A stretch of DNA of 54,691 nt from AC-37 sp036386455 (GCA_036386455.1 DASVVS010000112.1:1-54691); one strand, 5' to 3'. Shown: positions 31,451-41,164, counted from the first letter of the stretch. Notes: generated by a model not told the origin, from the letters alone. Program-made: numbers and translations.

Positions 31451-34400
31451 CTAGCGCTTGACGTTCAGGCGCAGGGTCTGCTGGTCGGTGCCCGCGCCGT
31501 TCGTCGCGACCACCTTCACGGTCAGCGGCACCGACCTCATGGCGCGCAGCTTCTTGAGCGACGCCTTGGGCAGGCGGATCGCGAACCGCGCGGGGGAGCC
31601 GTTGGCCATCGTGGTCGCCCTCGCGATGGCGGCCTTGCTGCCGGTGAGCCTCGCCTTCTTGGCGGCCTGCGGGTCGATCGTGACGGTCACGTCGATGCGG
31701 CACATGAGCGAGCACGATGCGCTCCCCGCCAGGCCCCGCGCCAGGACGTCGGCGAGGCGCTGCTTCGGGAAGGAGGCCAGCACGCGCAGGGGCGGCGGGG
31801 CCGGTGGGTTGACGGTCGGCGGGCTCAGGGCCGGCGGCTCGGCTTCGCGCGCGCCGTCGGGGGGCTGCTGCCGCGGCGGGTCCTGCGCTGGCGGGTCCTG
31901 CGCTGGCGGGTCCTGCGCGGGCGGGTCCTGCGCGGGCGGGTCCTGGCTCGGCGGGTCGCCGGTCTCCACCACGGGCTCGCCCGGAGGCGGGTCGCCGCCG
32001 GACTCGTCCTGCTGGCCTCCCTCCGGCGGGAGCTCCACCTGCGGCTCGTCCGTCGCCTCGGACCGGCCCGGCGGATCAGGCGGCGGCTCGGTCTTCGGCA
32101 CGTCCACCGCCTGCCGCAGCGACAGCTTGTAGTCGCCGGTCACCCCGCGCTGGCCATCCACGGCGATCCGGTAGGTCACCCCGGCCTGCGCCTGGAAGGT
32201 GCGCACCGCCGGCTGGCCGATCGCGCTCAGCCGCTCGACCGCCACGCGCGCGAGCGTGCACAAGTAGTCGCCGGTGTAGATCCCGAGCACCGTCGCGAAC
32301 GAGCTGCCGCCCGTGTCGAGCACCACGCGCCCGTCGGCCGGTGCCTTCCATGAGAACCAGACGGACGGGTCGTAGTAGTTGTCGTCGTGGATCGGCTCGC
32401 ACTTCTCCTGGGTCGCGTTCACAGTGCTGCCGGACACGTCCACGGCGACCCCGGCCAGCTCCTGGCCGTTCACGAAGAGGTCGTTCGACGGCGGCTCGAG
32501 CAGGTCGAGCTTCAGGGTGAACGAGCCGCCGGCGCTGTAGTTGCCGGCGACGGATATCGAGTAGGTGGTGCCGGCGGTCGCGTAGAAGCGCACCGCGCCG
32601 TTGCCCGTGGCGACCGCCTGCGCGCCCGCCAGCGCGGACCCGGGGTACGCGAAGACGGCGGGGGTGAATCCGCTCCCCTCGACCCTGAAGGCCGCTGTGC
32701 CGGAGGCCGGTGCCGTCCAGCGGTACCAGACCGACCCGCTCAGCGAGTACCAGCCGTTGGCCGGCTCGCCGTCCTCGCGCGTGGCCCCGGCGTTGGTGCC
32801 CGCCACCACCGCGGTCGTGCCGCTCAGGGGCTCGGCGTCGGCGACGTCGTCGTTGGGCGGCGCCGGTGCCTGCGTGAGCGCGAGCTTGAACGTGCCGGTC
32901 GCTCCGTCGTACCCGTCCACGGAGATCCGGTAGGTCTTGCCGCGGATCGCGTCGAACGAGACCTTCGTGTCGGTCCCGCTGCCGTAGCCGGTCGCGATCC
33001 GCGACAGGGCGCCGACCGCCGAGCCGTCGTACACGCCCACCGCCGTCCCGTACCCGCTGCCGGTGGTGTCGATCGTCGCGCGGCCGCTCGCCTTCGGGGT
33101 CCACGAGTACCAGAGCGAGCCGCCGCTCCCACCGCTTTCGCTGCCGTAGTAGTACGAGTAGTAGCTGTCGTTGCGAGGCTCGTTGGGCTCGTGCGTGGCC
33201 AGCTCGGTGCTCGCGCCGATCGTGGCCGGGGCGCTCTCGATCTCGACCGCCGCGGCGAAATCGTCGTTCGCGGGGGACGGCCTGTGCGAGAGCGCGAGCT
33301 TTATCGCGCCGGTGGCGCCGTAGTAGCCGTTCACGGCGAAGTGGTAGGTCGTGCCCGCGCGCACGGCGACGGTGACCCTGCTGGTGGAGCCGTCGCCCGC
33401 GTCGTTGTCATAGGCGAGCTGGGTCAGGCTCTTCACCTCGGAGCCCGAGTAGGCCGCCAGCGTCGTGTCGAAGGCGCTCCCGCTCAGGTCGACCGTCACG
33501 CGGCCCGTGGTGGGCGCGGTCCAGCGGTACCAGACCGACGCCGACCCGGACGTGTAGGACGGGCTCGGCTCGCCGGGCTGGAGCGTCCCGTTCACGTTCG
33601 AGCCGGTCTCGGAGTCCTTCTCGCCGGACAGCTCGACCGAGTCCTCGAAGTCGTCGTTCGTGGGCCCGGGCTGCACCTCCGTCTTGAGCGTGAAGGCGCG
33701 CCCGTACGTCGTCATGTCGCTGTCCACGGCGATCCGGTAGGTCGTGCCGGCCCTGACACGGAAGCGCATCGGGGTGTAGCTGTCGCTGCTGCCGCGCCGC
33801 GTGAGCGCGCCGAGCGAGTCGCCCGTGTAGGCGGCGACGCCGTTGTAGTAGCTGTTCGTCAAGGACACGACGGCGACGCCGGTGGTGGCGGGCGTCCACG
33901 AGTACCAGACCGTCGCGGGCGTGTAGCTGTCGCGCAGCGGCTCACCCGGCTGGTTCGACGCGCCGGTCGTGGTCCCGGAGACGGACGGGCCGGTGAGAGC
34001 GGCCGCGTTCTCGAAGTCGTCGTTGGCCGGGGACGGGACCGTGCCGATGCTGAGGGTGAACGCCCCGTAGGTGGAGAGCTCGCCTCCCTCGACCCGGATC
34101 CGGTAGGTGGTGCCGGCCCGCACCCGGAAGTGCACGGTCGCGCCGTAGTAGTAGCTCGACGCCGCGACCTTCGCGAGCGACCCGACGCTGTCGCCCGTGT
34201 AGACGCCCAGCGCGTTGTCGGTCGTGCGGACCGACGCGAGGCCGTCCGACGGCGCGGTCCACGAGTACCAGACGGTCGCGCCGCCGCCGCTGTAGCTCCA
34301 GCTCGAACCGGGCTCGCCGGGCTCGAGCGTGGCGCCCAGCGTGGTGCCCTGCTGCGACACGGCGCCTCCGGTCAGCGCGATCGAGTTGCCGAACGCGTCG

Positions 34401-37400
34401 TTGGGCGGCGGCGGGTATGTCTTCCAGCTCAGCGTGTACGGCGCGTGGTCCACCGTCGCGGAGCGGCTCACCATGATCCTGTAGGTCTGGCCCGCGGTCG
34501 CACGGAACGCGCCGCTGCCGGGCACGCGCTTCAGGTCGGTGAGCGCGTCGCCGGTGAAGACGCCCACGGCGCCCGAGGTGGTGCTGAACCTGACGAGGCC
34601 GGACTCCGCGGCCGTCCACAGGTGCCAGACCGTGCCGCGCTCGCCGGAGTCGTAGTAGTAGTACGAGTCGGTCGTGCCCGGCTCGCCCTGCTCGGCCGTC
34701 GCCCCGGCGAGGTTGCCGGACGAGTCGCCGGCCGCGCCGTCGATCCTGGTCGGGTTCGCGAAGTCGTCGTTCGCCGGCGCCGCGAGCGAGGTCACCCTCA
34801 GCGTGAAGTCGCCCTGCGCGGGGGCGCCGCCGCCGTCCACCGCGATTCGGTACCTCGTGCCCGCGACGGCACGGAAGTGCAAGCCGCCGCTGTACTCGTC
34901 GTAGTAGCCCTTCGACGCTCGCGTCAGCGAGCCGGGGGCGTCGCCGGTGTAGACCTCGACCGAGGCCCCGAAGTCCTTCGCCGGCAGGCTCACGCGCGCG
35001 GCACCGGTGGCGGTCGCGGTCCACGTGTACCAGACGGTCGCGCCCTCGATCCCGCCCGGTTCGCCGGGCTCGGCGGTGGCCCCGAAGTTGGACCCGGCGG
35101 CCTGCGCGCTGTTGCCCGTGAGCTCCTGCGGCTTGTCGAACATGTCGTTCGGCGGCGGCGGCGAGTGGCGCAGCGAGAGCTTGAAGTTGCCCATCTTCGC
35201 GTTGAGGCCGTCGACCGCGATCCGGTAGGTCCGGCCCGCGACCGCGCGGAACGCGCGCTTGGCCGGAGTCGGCGCGGTGTTCAGCCGCCGCAGCAGCACG
35301 CGCGTGAGCTTGCAGATCTCGTCGCCCGTGTACACGCCGAGCACGGTCGGGAAACCGCTGCCGGCCGTGTCGAGGGTGACCCCGCCGCTCTCCGGGGCGG
35401 TCCACGAGTACCAGACCGACGGGTCGTAGTAGTTGTCGTCGTGTACCGGCTCGCACTCCTCCTGCGTCGCGCCGTACGTGTTGCCGGCCACGTCCGCGGC
35501 GAGGCCGGTGATCGTCGCGGCGTCAGCGAGGTCGTCGTTCGCGGGGCGCGGCACGAGCGAGAGCGACAGGTTGAACTCGCCCGCCAGCGAGCCGAGCGCG
35601 TCGACCGCGATGTAGAGGGTCGTGCCCGCCTCCACGCGTACGCGGATCTGCTCGGGCCCGCCGTTCCAGTCCTGCGCCTGGTTGCGGACGCGCGTGAGTC
35701 CGGCGATGGTCGTGCCGGTGTAGGCCGCCAGCACGGGCTGGAAGTCGCCCTCGGCCCGGATCGTCAGGGCGCCGCCGGTCGGCGCCGTCCACGCGTACCA
35801 GACCGAGGTCTTCGCGCCGTCGTAGCTGTGGTGGCTCGGCTCGCCGGTCTCGGCCCCGGCGCCCAGGTTCGCGCCCGCTATAGAGACGCTCGCCGCCGAC
35901 GGCAGGGGGGCGGCCGCCGCGAAGGCGTCGTTGGCGGGCAGGTCGCGGTGGGTGAGACGGAGCTTGACCTCGCCGCCGCCGCTGTAGTAACCCGAGTTGA
36001 CGGCGATCCGGTAGGTCGTGCCGGCCGTGACCCGGAACGCGACCCGGCTCGTCGTCACGCTGTGGCTGGCGTTGTCGTTGGACGTGACCCGCGTGAGCGC
36101 GCTGACGCCGCTGCCGGTGTAGACGCCGAGCACGGTGTCGAAGCCGCTCCCCGCCGTGTCGATCGCCACGGCGCCGTCGGCCGGCGCGGTCCACGTGTAC
36201 CAGACCGACCCGGTGGCGTAGTAGCCGAGCGACGGCTCGCCCGTCTCGGTCGTCGCGGCGAGGGTCGACCCGCTCAGCGAGGCCGAGGAGCCCGCGATCG
36301 GGGTGGCCGCGGCGAAGTCGTCGTTGGGCGGGGCGGGCGTCTGCTTGAGCTCGAGCTTGAAGTCGCCCTGGTCCGGCGTGCTGCCGCCGTCGACCGCGAT
36401 CAGGTAGGTCGTGCCGGCGACCGCGCGGAACGAAAGCGGGTCGTAGTAGGAACCGGTCCGGCGCTTGACGAGGGCGAGCGAGCCGACCGCGTCGCCGGTG
36501 TGCACGGAGAGGCCGGTGGAGGACGCGGCACCGGGCAGCCGCAGCGTCGCCGGCCCGGTCACGGGCGCCGTCCACGAGTACCAGACGGTCGCGCCGTCCT
36601 GACCGCCCGGGTTGGCCTCGCCGGCCTCGCCGGTGGCGCCGAGCAGGGTGCCGCCGACGCTGACGGACGCCCCGGTGAGGACCTCCGCGTTCGTCAGAAT
36701 GTCGTTCGCGGGCGGCGGCCTGTGGCGCAGCGCGAGCTTGTACGAGCCGGTGCGGCCGTTCTGGCCGTCGACCGCGATCCGGTAGGTCGTGCCCGCCACC
36801 ACGCGGAACGAGCGCTTGGCGGGCACGCCGGCGCCGGTCAGGCGGTTGACGACCACGCGCGTGAGCTTGCAGAGCTCGCCGCCCGTGTAGATCCCGAGGA
36901 CGGTCGGGTAGTCGCTGCCGGCGGTGTCGATCGTGACCGAGCCGCTGGCCGCCGCCGTCCACGAGTACCAGACCGACGGGTCGTAGTAGTTGTCGTCGTG
37001 CACAGGCTCGCACGGCTCCTGCGTGGCGCCGACGGTGCTGCCGGCCGCGTCGGCGACGGGGCCCGCCAGCGGCGGCGCCTTCGCGAAGTCGTCGTTCAGG
37101 GGCGAGTCGGTCAGCTCGAGCGAGAACGCGAACGAGCCGGCCACCCCGAAGGTCTCGACGGCGATCGCGTAGGTGACGCCGGCCTCGACCCGGATGCGGA
37201 TCTGCTGCGGGCCGCCGTTCCAGTCCTGCGCCTGGTTGGGGACGCGTACCAGACCGAGCAGGTCGCCGCCCGTGTAGGCGGCCAGGATCGGTATCGACCC
37301 GGTCTCGCCGGGCGTCGCCTTGATCGTCAGCGAGCCGCTCGACGGCGCGGTCCACGAGTACCAGAGCGAGTTGCGGCCGGGGTAGTTGGGGTAGTGCTGC

Positions 37401-37981
37401 GGCTCGCCGACCTCCGCCGTCGCGCCGAGCGAGTCGCCGGTCACGGAGACCGAGCGCTCGGAGGGGAGGAGCGTGGGCGAGGCGAAGGCGTCGCCGGCGG
37501 GCGGCGCCGTGGCGTGGCGCAGCGTGAGCTTGAGCGGGCCGCGGGCCGAATACCCCTCCACCTGGATCCGGTAGGTCGTGCCGGCGACCGCCTCGAAGCC
37601 CGTGCGGCTCGTCGTCAGGCCGGACTGACCGCTGTAGGCGATGCGCGTGAGGCCGGCGAGCGAGTCGCCGGTGTGGACGGCCACGAGCGCGGCGGCCGGG
37701 GTGCCGGCTGTGTCGACCGCGACCGCGCCGCCGGAGGGGGCGGTCCACGTGTACCAGACAGTCCCGCCGGCGTAGCCGAGCGCCGGCTCGCCGGTCTCGC
37801 GCGTGGCGAAGGTCGTGTCGTTCGTGGCGGCGGCGCTCGAGCCGGTCAGGACCTCGGGCGTGGCGAAGGCGTCGCCGGGCGGCGGGGCGTTCGCGGGCTC
37901 GGCGGCGAGCGCGGACGCGCTCGGCAGCGCGAGTGCCAACGTGACGGTCAGTAGCGCGCGAAGGGCCAGGACGCGCACCAT
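31451..37981 (-). CDS. Giant exported protein of fifteen ~128-residue repeats
   Basis: A 2176-residue secreted protein. The signal peptide is residues 1-26. Fifteen repeats (about 30-1958) share the pattern PxNDdF..A..L.G....G.n..AT.E.GEP, then (S/T)VWY.WTAP..G, v..yTG..l..Ltr, and F.a.aGTtYrIaVdG. The beta-rich look resembles bacterial pre-peptidase C-terminal or adhesin domains; no catalytic site is seen. Repeats 3, 7 and 15 belong to a subtype with CEPxHDDNYYDPSVW, and 2 and 6 share NQAQDWNGGP. A Pro-rich linker with five QDPPA units (about 1960-2060) leads to a C-terminal domain with a cysteine pair. There is no LPXTG or membrane anchor. Likely a surface or matrix adhesin; this is inference. 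Confidence 0.9.
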   Translation of the reverse strand: MVRVLALRALLTVTLALALPSASALAAEPANAPPPGDAFATPEVLTGSSAAATNDTTFATRETGEPALGYAGGTVWYTWTAPSGGAVAVDTAGTPAAALVAVHTGDSLAGLTRIAYSGQSGLTTSRTGFEAVAGTTYRIQVEGYSARGPLKLTLRHATAPPAGDAFASPTLLPSERSVSVTGDSLGATAEVGEPQHYPNYPGRNSLWYSWTAPSSGSLTIKATPGETGSIPILAAYTGGDLLGLVRVPNQAQDWNGGPQQIRIRVEAGVTYAIAVETFGVAGSFAFSLELTDSPLNDDFAKAPPLAGPVADAAGSTVGATQEPCEPVHDDNYYDPSVWYSWTAAASGSVTIDTAGSDYPTVLGIYTGGELCKLTRVVVNRLTGAGVPAKRSFRVVAGTTYRIAVDGQNGRTGSYKLALRHRPPPANDILTNAEVLTGASVSVGGTLLGATGEAGEANPGGQDGATVWYSWTAPVTGPATLRLPGAASSTGLSVHTGDAVGSLALVKRRTGSYYDPLSFRAVAGTTYLIAVDGGSTPDQGDFKLELKQTPAPPNDDFAAATPIAGSSASLSGSTLAATTETGEPSLGYYATGSVWYTWTAPADGAVAIDTAGSGFDTVLGVYTGSGVSALTRVTSNDNASHSVTTSRVAFRVTAGTTYRIAVNSGYYSGGGEVKLRLTHRDLPANDAFAAAAPLPSAASVSIAGANLGAGAETGEPSHHSYDGAKTSVWYAWTAPTGGALTIRAEGDFQPVLAAYTGTTIAGLTRVRNQAQDWNGGPEQIRVRVEAGTTLYIAVDALGSLAGEFNLSLSLVPRPANDDLADAATITGLAADVAGNTYGATQEECEPVHDDNYYDPSVWYSWTAPESGGVTLDTAGSGFPTVLGVYTGDEICKLTRVLLRRLNTAPTPAKRAFRAVAGRTYRIAVDGLNAKMGNFKLSLRHSPPPPNDMFDKPQELTGNSAQAAGSNFGATAEPGEPGGIEGATVWYTWTATATGAARVSLPAKDFGASVEVYTGDAPGSLTRASKGYYDEYSGGLHFRAVAGTRYRIAVDGGGAPAQGDFTLRVTSLAAPANDDFANPTRIDGAAGDSSGNLAGATAEQGEPGTTDSYYYYDSGERGTVWHLWTAAESGLVRFSTTSGAVGVFTGDALTDLKRVPGSGAFRATAGQTYRIMVSRSATVDHAPYTLSWKTYPPPPNDAFGNSIALTGGAVSQQGTTLGATLEPGEPGSSWSYSGGGATVWYSWTAPSDGLASVRTTDNALGVYTGDSVGSLAKVAASSYYYGATVHFRVRAGTTYRIRVEGGELSTYGAFTLSIGTVPSPANDDFENAAALTGPSVSGTTTGASNQPGEPLRDSYTPATVWYSWTPATTGVAVVSLTNSYYNGVAAYTGDSLGALTRRGSSDSYTPMRFRVRAGTTYRIAVDSDMTTYGRAFTLKTEVQPGPTNDDFEDSVELSGEKDSETGSNVNGTLQPGEPSPSYTSGSASVWYRWTAPTTGRVTVDLSGSAFDTTLAAYSGSEVKSLTQLAYDNDAGDGSTSRVTVAVRAGTTYHFAVNGYYGATGAIKLALSHRPSPANDDFAAAVEIESAPATIGASTELATHEPNEPRNDSYYSYYYGSESGGSGGSLWYSWTPKASGRATIDTTGSGYGTAVGVYDGSAVGALSRIATGYGSGTDTKVSFDAIRGKTYRISVDGYDGATGTFKLALTQAPAPPNDDVADAEPLSGTTAVVAGTNAGATREDGEPANGWYSLSGSVWYRWTAPASGTAAFRVEGSGFTPAVFAYPGSALAGAQAVATGNGAVRFYATAGTTYSISVAGNYSAGGSFTLKLDLLEPPSNDLFVNGQELAGVAVDVSGSTVNATQEKCEPIHDDNYYDPSVWFSWKAPADGRVVLDTGGSSFATVLGIYTGDYLCTLARVAVERLSAIGQPAVRTFQAQAGVTYRIAVDGQRGVTGDYKLSLRQAVDVPKTEPPPDPPGRSEATDEPQVELPPEGGQQDESGGDPPPGEPVVETGDPPSQDPPAQDPPAQDPPAQDPPAQDPPRQQPPDGAREAEPPALSPPTVNPPAPPPLRVLASFPKQRLADVLARGLAGSASCSLMCRIDVTVTIDPQAAKKARLTGSKAAIARATTMANGSPARFAIRLPKASLKKLRAMRSVPLTVKVVATNGAGTDQQTLRLNVKR
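31876..31950 (-). repeat. Five 15-base tandem repeats (QDPPA units)
   Basis: Five consecutive 15-base units built on GCGGGTCCTGCGCTG lie in the giant repeat gene and encode its QDPPA linker. The units differ at one to three bases. In-frame copy-number change would alter linker length between strains. Confidence 0.9.
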
Positions 37982-38096
37982 GCGCTTACGTCACCCCAGG
38001 CATCGCGAGTCCCCGGACATGGCCACGGCGCAGCTTACCCTGTTGACGCGCCAGAACGCGCCCCTTTCTGTTAAGCCCGTCGGTTAGGGTGGCGCC

Positions 38097-38645
38097 GTGG
38101 CGCGGCTCCCGTACGTCGACCCGGAAGCGGCTCCCCAGCCGGTGCGCGAGGCGCTCGAGCGGGTGCCGCCGATCAACGTGTTCCGCATGGTGGCGAACGC
38201 CGAGACCGCGTTCCGCCCGTGGCTGGCGTTCGGGGGCGCGCTGCTGTCGTCGCTCGAGCTCGACGCGCGCCTGCGCGAGCTCGTGATCCTGCACGTGGGG
38301 CGGCTCTCGGGCGCGGAGTACGAGTGGGTGCAGCACGTGCCGATCGCGCACGCGGTGGGTGCGAGCGAGGAGGACGTGGCGGCGATCGAGCGCGGCGAGG
38401 TGGACGCGGACTGCCTCGGCGCGGACGTGCGGGCGGCGCTGCGCTTCACCACCGAGGTGGTGCGCGACGTGCGCGCCTCCGACGCGGCGCTCGCCGCGCT
38501 GCGCGAGCACCTCTCGCCGCGCGAGGTCGTGGAGCTGCTGCTCGTGATCGGCCAGTACATGATGGTCGCGCGGGTGGCCGAGACCGCCGGGATCGAGATC
38601 GACGAGGGTGGCGCGGCCGTGGCGGAGGCGGCGCGGCGGCGGTGA
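38097..38645 (+). CDS. Carboxymuconolactone decarboxylase-family protein
   Basis: A 182-residue helical protein of the CMD/AhpD-like family. RLRELVILHVGRLSGAEYEWVQHVPIAHAVG is the conserved core; the CxxC redox pair of AhpD is absent (EYEWVQH instead), which places it with the decarboxylase-like members rather than the thiol peroxidase partners. GTG 38097 is preceded by TAGGGT six bases upstream. It overlaps the CorA-like gene by GTGA. The substrate is unknown. Confidence 0.9.
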   Translation: MARLPYVDPEAAPQPVREALERVPPINVFRMVANAETAFRPWLAFGGALLSSLELDARLRELVILHVGRLSGAEYEWVQHVPIAHAVGASEEDVAAIERGEVDADCLGADVRAALRFTTEVVRDVRASDAALAALREHLSPREVVELLLVIGQYMMVARVAETAGIEIDEGGAAVAEAARRR

Positions 38646-39796
38646 TCGAGGCACGCCCGGTTCGCGGCGCGGTGCGCGTGACCGAGTGCCGCCAGGGGGA
38701 GGCGCCGCGCGAGGTGTCGCTCGGCGAGGCGCACGCCGGCGGCGACGCGGTCCACTGGCTCGACGTGGACATGCGCGCCTTCGAGGCGCGGCCGCAGGCC
38801 GACGCGGTGGCCGTGCTGCGCGAGCTGCTCGCGACGCTCTGTCCCGGGATCGAGGACGCCATGCTCCGCGACCTGCTCGACCCCGACCTCTGGCCCAAGC
38901 GGCGCCGCTACGGCGACGTGCGGGCGGTCTCGGCGGCCGCCGCGGTGCCGACCGAGGGCTCGGATCCGCGCAGCCGCGCCGGGTCGCTGACGTTCCAGGT
39001 CGTCGAGATGCTCGCCGGCAGCGGCTGGCTCGTGACCTGCTGGCACGCGCCGCGCACGTTCACCGGGGCCGAGGAGGAGCCGGGCGTGGGCGAGCTCGAC
39101 GACCACGACGCCGCGATCGCGGCGATCGAGGAGAGCTGGGTGCGCGGCGGCGGGTCCACGGCGGGCGATCTCGGCCTGATCGTGATCGAGCGCCTCGTCG
39201 ACACCTACCCGGACGTGCGCCAGGCCCTGTTCGACTGGCTCGAGGCGTGGGAGCTCGACCTCTACCGGCGCTGCGACACCGACGGGCCGCCCGACCGCCG
39301 GACGCTGATCGAGCTGCGCGCGCTGGTGTTCCAGTTCCGCAAGACGATCGCGCCGCTGAACGCCGCGCGCGGCGGCGCCCGCACGTACTGGTTCGCCGAC
39401 GTGACGAGCGCCGAGGAGGCCGAGCGGATCGACGACCGGATCGACCGCGCGCTGCGGGTGGCGATCGAGCTGAGCGACCGGCTGCGCAGCGCCCTGGACC
39501 TCGTCCAGCTCCAGCTCGCGCAGGTGCAGGGGCGCAAGACCGAGCGGCTGCAGGAGAAGTTCGAGCTGGTCGCGGCGGTGCTGCTGGTGCCGACGCTCGT
39601 GGCCGGCGCCTACGGGGCCAACACGGACTTCCCGGGCGTGGGGGAGGAGTGGGGGACGGTCGCGATGTTCGTGCTGATGGCGCTCGGCGGCCTGCTCACG
39701 CTCACGCTGCTGCGCTGGTTGCGGCGGCGCGAGGAGCGGCGGCTCGAGGAGGAGGCCGACCGGGCGGCCTCGGTGAGCGGCGCTTCGTCCGAGTAG
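38642..39796 (+). CDS. CorA-like divalent cation transport protein, atypical GAN motif
   Basis: A 384-residue protein with a long cytoplasmic N-terminal domain and two C-terminal helices (about 315-335 and 345-368), the layout of the CorA/MIT magnesium channels. The stalk helix (RLQEKFELVAAVLLVPTLVAG) is right, but the signature after helix 1 is YGAN instead of YGMN, so the GMN selectivity filter is altered. The final basic RWLRRREERR also matches CorA. It may carry another ion, or be a ZntB-like or non-transporting relative. It overlaps the decarboxylase-family gene by GTGA; 102 bases separate it from tadA. Confidence 0.85.
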   Translation: MIEARPVRGAVRVTECRQGEAPREVSLGEAHAGGDAVHWLDVDMRAFEARPQADAVAVLRELLATLCPGIEDAMLRDLLDPDLWPKRRRYGDVRAVSAAAAVPTEGSDPRSRAGSLTFQVVEMLAGSGWLVTCWHAPRTFTGAEEEPGVGELDDHDAAIAAIEESWVRGGGSTAGDLGLIVIERLVDTYPDVRQALFDWLEAWELDLYRRCDTDGPPDRRTLIELRALVFQFRKTIAPLNAARGGARTYWFADVTSAEEAERIDDRIDRALRVAIELSDRLRSALDLVQLQLAQVQGRKTERLQEKFELVAAVLLVPTLVAGAYGANTDFPGVGEEWGTVAMFVLMALGGLLTLTLLRWLRRREERRLEEEADRAASVSGASSE

Positions 39797-39798
39797 GG

Positions 39799-39839
39799 CG
39801 CCGGCTCGGCCCTCCCGGCCGGGACGCCGGCTCGGCCCT
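39799..39839 (+). repeat. Two 15-base direct repeats before tadA
   Basis: CGCCGGCTCGGCCCT occurs at 39799-39813 and 39825-39839, in the 102-base gap between the CorA-like gene and tadA. Could be a regulator binding site or a chance duplication. Confidence 0.5.
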
Positions 39840-39898
39840 TCTTCAGATTTCCCCCACCCAGGGGGGCGAACCTGGCCGCCCCGCGCCCTCCACTGGTC

Positions 39899-41164
39899 GT
39901 GGACCACTTCGACGACCTGGCCGACGCCCTGCGGCGGCGGATGATCGAGCGGGCCCGCGGGGGCGACGGCCACGCGGGCGGCTCGCTCGTGGACGAGGTG
40001 CGCGTGCTCGTGGAGCGCGAGGCGGCGGCGCTGCCGGCGGGCGAGCGCGAGGCGCTCGTGGAGCGGGTGGTGCGGCTCGCGACCGGGCTCGGCCCTTTGG
40101 AGCCGCTGCTCGCCGATCCCGCCGTGGACGAGGTGATGGTGAATGGCCCGGGCACCGTCTGGGTCGAGCGCGGCGGGCGGCTGGAGGCGACCGGCGTCGC
40201 GTTCGCGGACGAGGCCGAGCTGATGCACGCCGTCGAGCGGATCCTCGCGCCGCTGGGCCGGCGGGTGGACGAGGCCTCGCCGCTGTGCGACGCGCGCCTC
40301 GCGGACGGGTCGCGCGTGAACGTGGTGATCCCGCCGCTGGCGCTGTCGGGGCCCTGCCTGACGATCCGGCGCTTCCGACCGCTGGGCTTCTCGCTCGGCG
40401 ACCTGGTCGCAAACGGGACGCTGCCGCGCGGGCTGGCGGACTTCCTCGGCGAGTGCGTCGCGGCGCGCGCGGCGGTGCTGGTGAGCGGCGGGACCGGGTC
40501 CGGCAAGACGACGACCCTGGGCGCGCTGTCGGCGGCGATCCCCGGCGGCGAGCGGATCGTGACGATCGAGGACGCGGCCGAGCTGCGGCTGCGGCAGCGT
40601 CACGTGGTGCGGCTGGAGTCGCGGCCGGCGAACGTCGAGGGGCGTGGCGAGGTGACGATCCGCTCGCTCGTGCGCAACGCGCTGCGGATGCGGCCGGACC
40701 GGATCGTGGTGGGGGAGGTGCGCGGGGCGGAGGCGCTCGACATGCTGATGGCGCTGAACACCGGCCACGAGGGGTCGCTCACGACCGTGCACGCGAACTC
40801 GCCCGAGGACGCGCTGCGCCGGGTGGAGACGCTGGCCCTGATGGCGGGCGTGGGGCTGCCGCACGCGGCGGTGCGCGAACAGGTGGCGAGTGCGCTGGAT
40901 CTGGTGGTGCACCAGTCGCGCGGTGCCGACGGCCGCCGGCGCGTGGAGTGCGTGGCCGAGGTGGTGCGCGCGCCGGGTGGAGCCGGGACGCGCGAGCTGT
41001 ATCGCCTGCGCGGCGAGCGACCGCTGTGGCGGCCGCCGGGGGAGGGGCGGCTGGCGAGCCGGCTTCGCCGGGCGCCGGCCAGCGAGCAGAGCCGCTCCGC
41101 GCGGGGCTCCGGCTCCGGCGGTCCGAGCCCCGCCGGCTCCGGCTCCGCGGGCTCGCCGCGATGA
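39899..41164 (+). CDS. tadA: Tad/Flp pilus assembly ATPase
   Basis: A 421-residue type II/IV secretion ATPase of the TadA/CpaF group that powers pilus assembly at the inner face of the membrane. N-terminal helices are followed by the family blocks ATGLGPLEPLLADPAVDEVMVNG and LTIRRF, Walker A SGGTGSGKTTTL (about 198-209), the acidic IEDAAEL box, Walker B region RMRPDRIVVGEVRGAEAL and the His box TGHEGSLTTVHANS. All catalytic elements are intact. The C-terminal 30 residues are Ser/Gly-rich and unstructured. GTG 39899 gives normal length. The start of tadB overlaps the stop by ATGA. Confidence 0.95.
   Translation: MDHFDDLADALRRRMIERARGGDGHAGGSLVDEVRVLVEREAAALPAGEREALVERVVRLATGLGPLEPLLADPAVDEVMVNGPGTVWVERGGRLEATGVAFADEAELMHAVERILAPLGRRVDEASPLCDARLADGSRVNVVIPPLALSGPCLTIRRFRPLGFSLGDLVANGTLPRGLADFLGECVAARAAVLVSGGTGSGKTTTLGALSAAIPGGERIVTIEDAAELRLRQRHVVRLESRPANVEGRGEVTIRSLVRNALRMRPDRIVVGEVRGAEALDMLMALNTGHEGSLTTVHANSPEDALRRVETLALMAGVGLPHAAVREQVASALDLVVHQSRGADGRRRVECVAEVVRAPGGAGTRELYRLRGERPLWRPPGEGRLASRLRRAPASEQSRSARGSGSGGPSPAGSGSAGSPR

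Noticed and set aside
31876..31950. Tandem 15-base units considered as a CRISPR array
   Set aside because: There are no spacers between units and the units are in frame within a coding gene; it is a protein repeat.
32387..37954. A 1855-codon open frame antisense to the giant repeat gene
   Set aside because: It is the mirror of a high-GC repeat gene; its product is Arg/Val/Gly-rich and of no recognisable family, whereas the minus strand gives a signal peptide and clear domains.
38608..41160. Open frame running through the CorA-like and tadA genes into tadB
   Set aside because: Arg/Ala-rich shadow translation; tadB begins at ATG 41161, overlapping the tadA stop.
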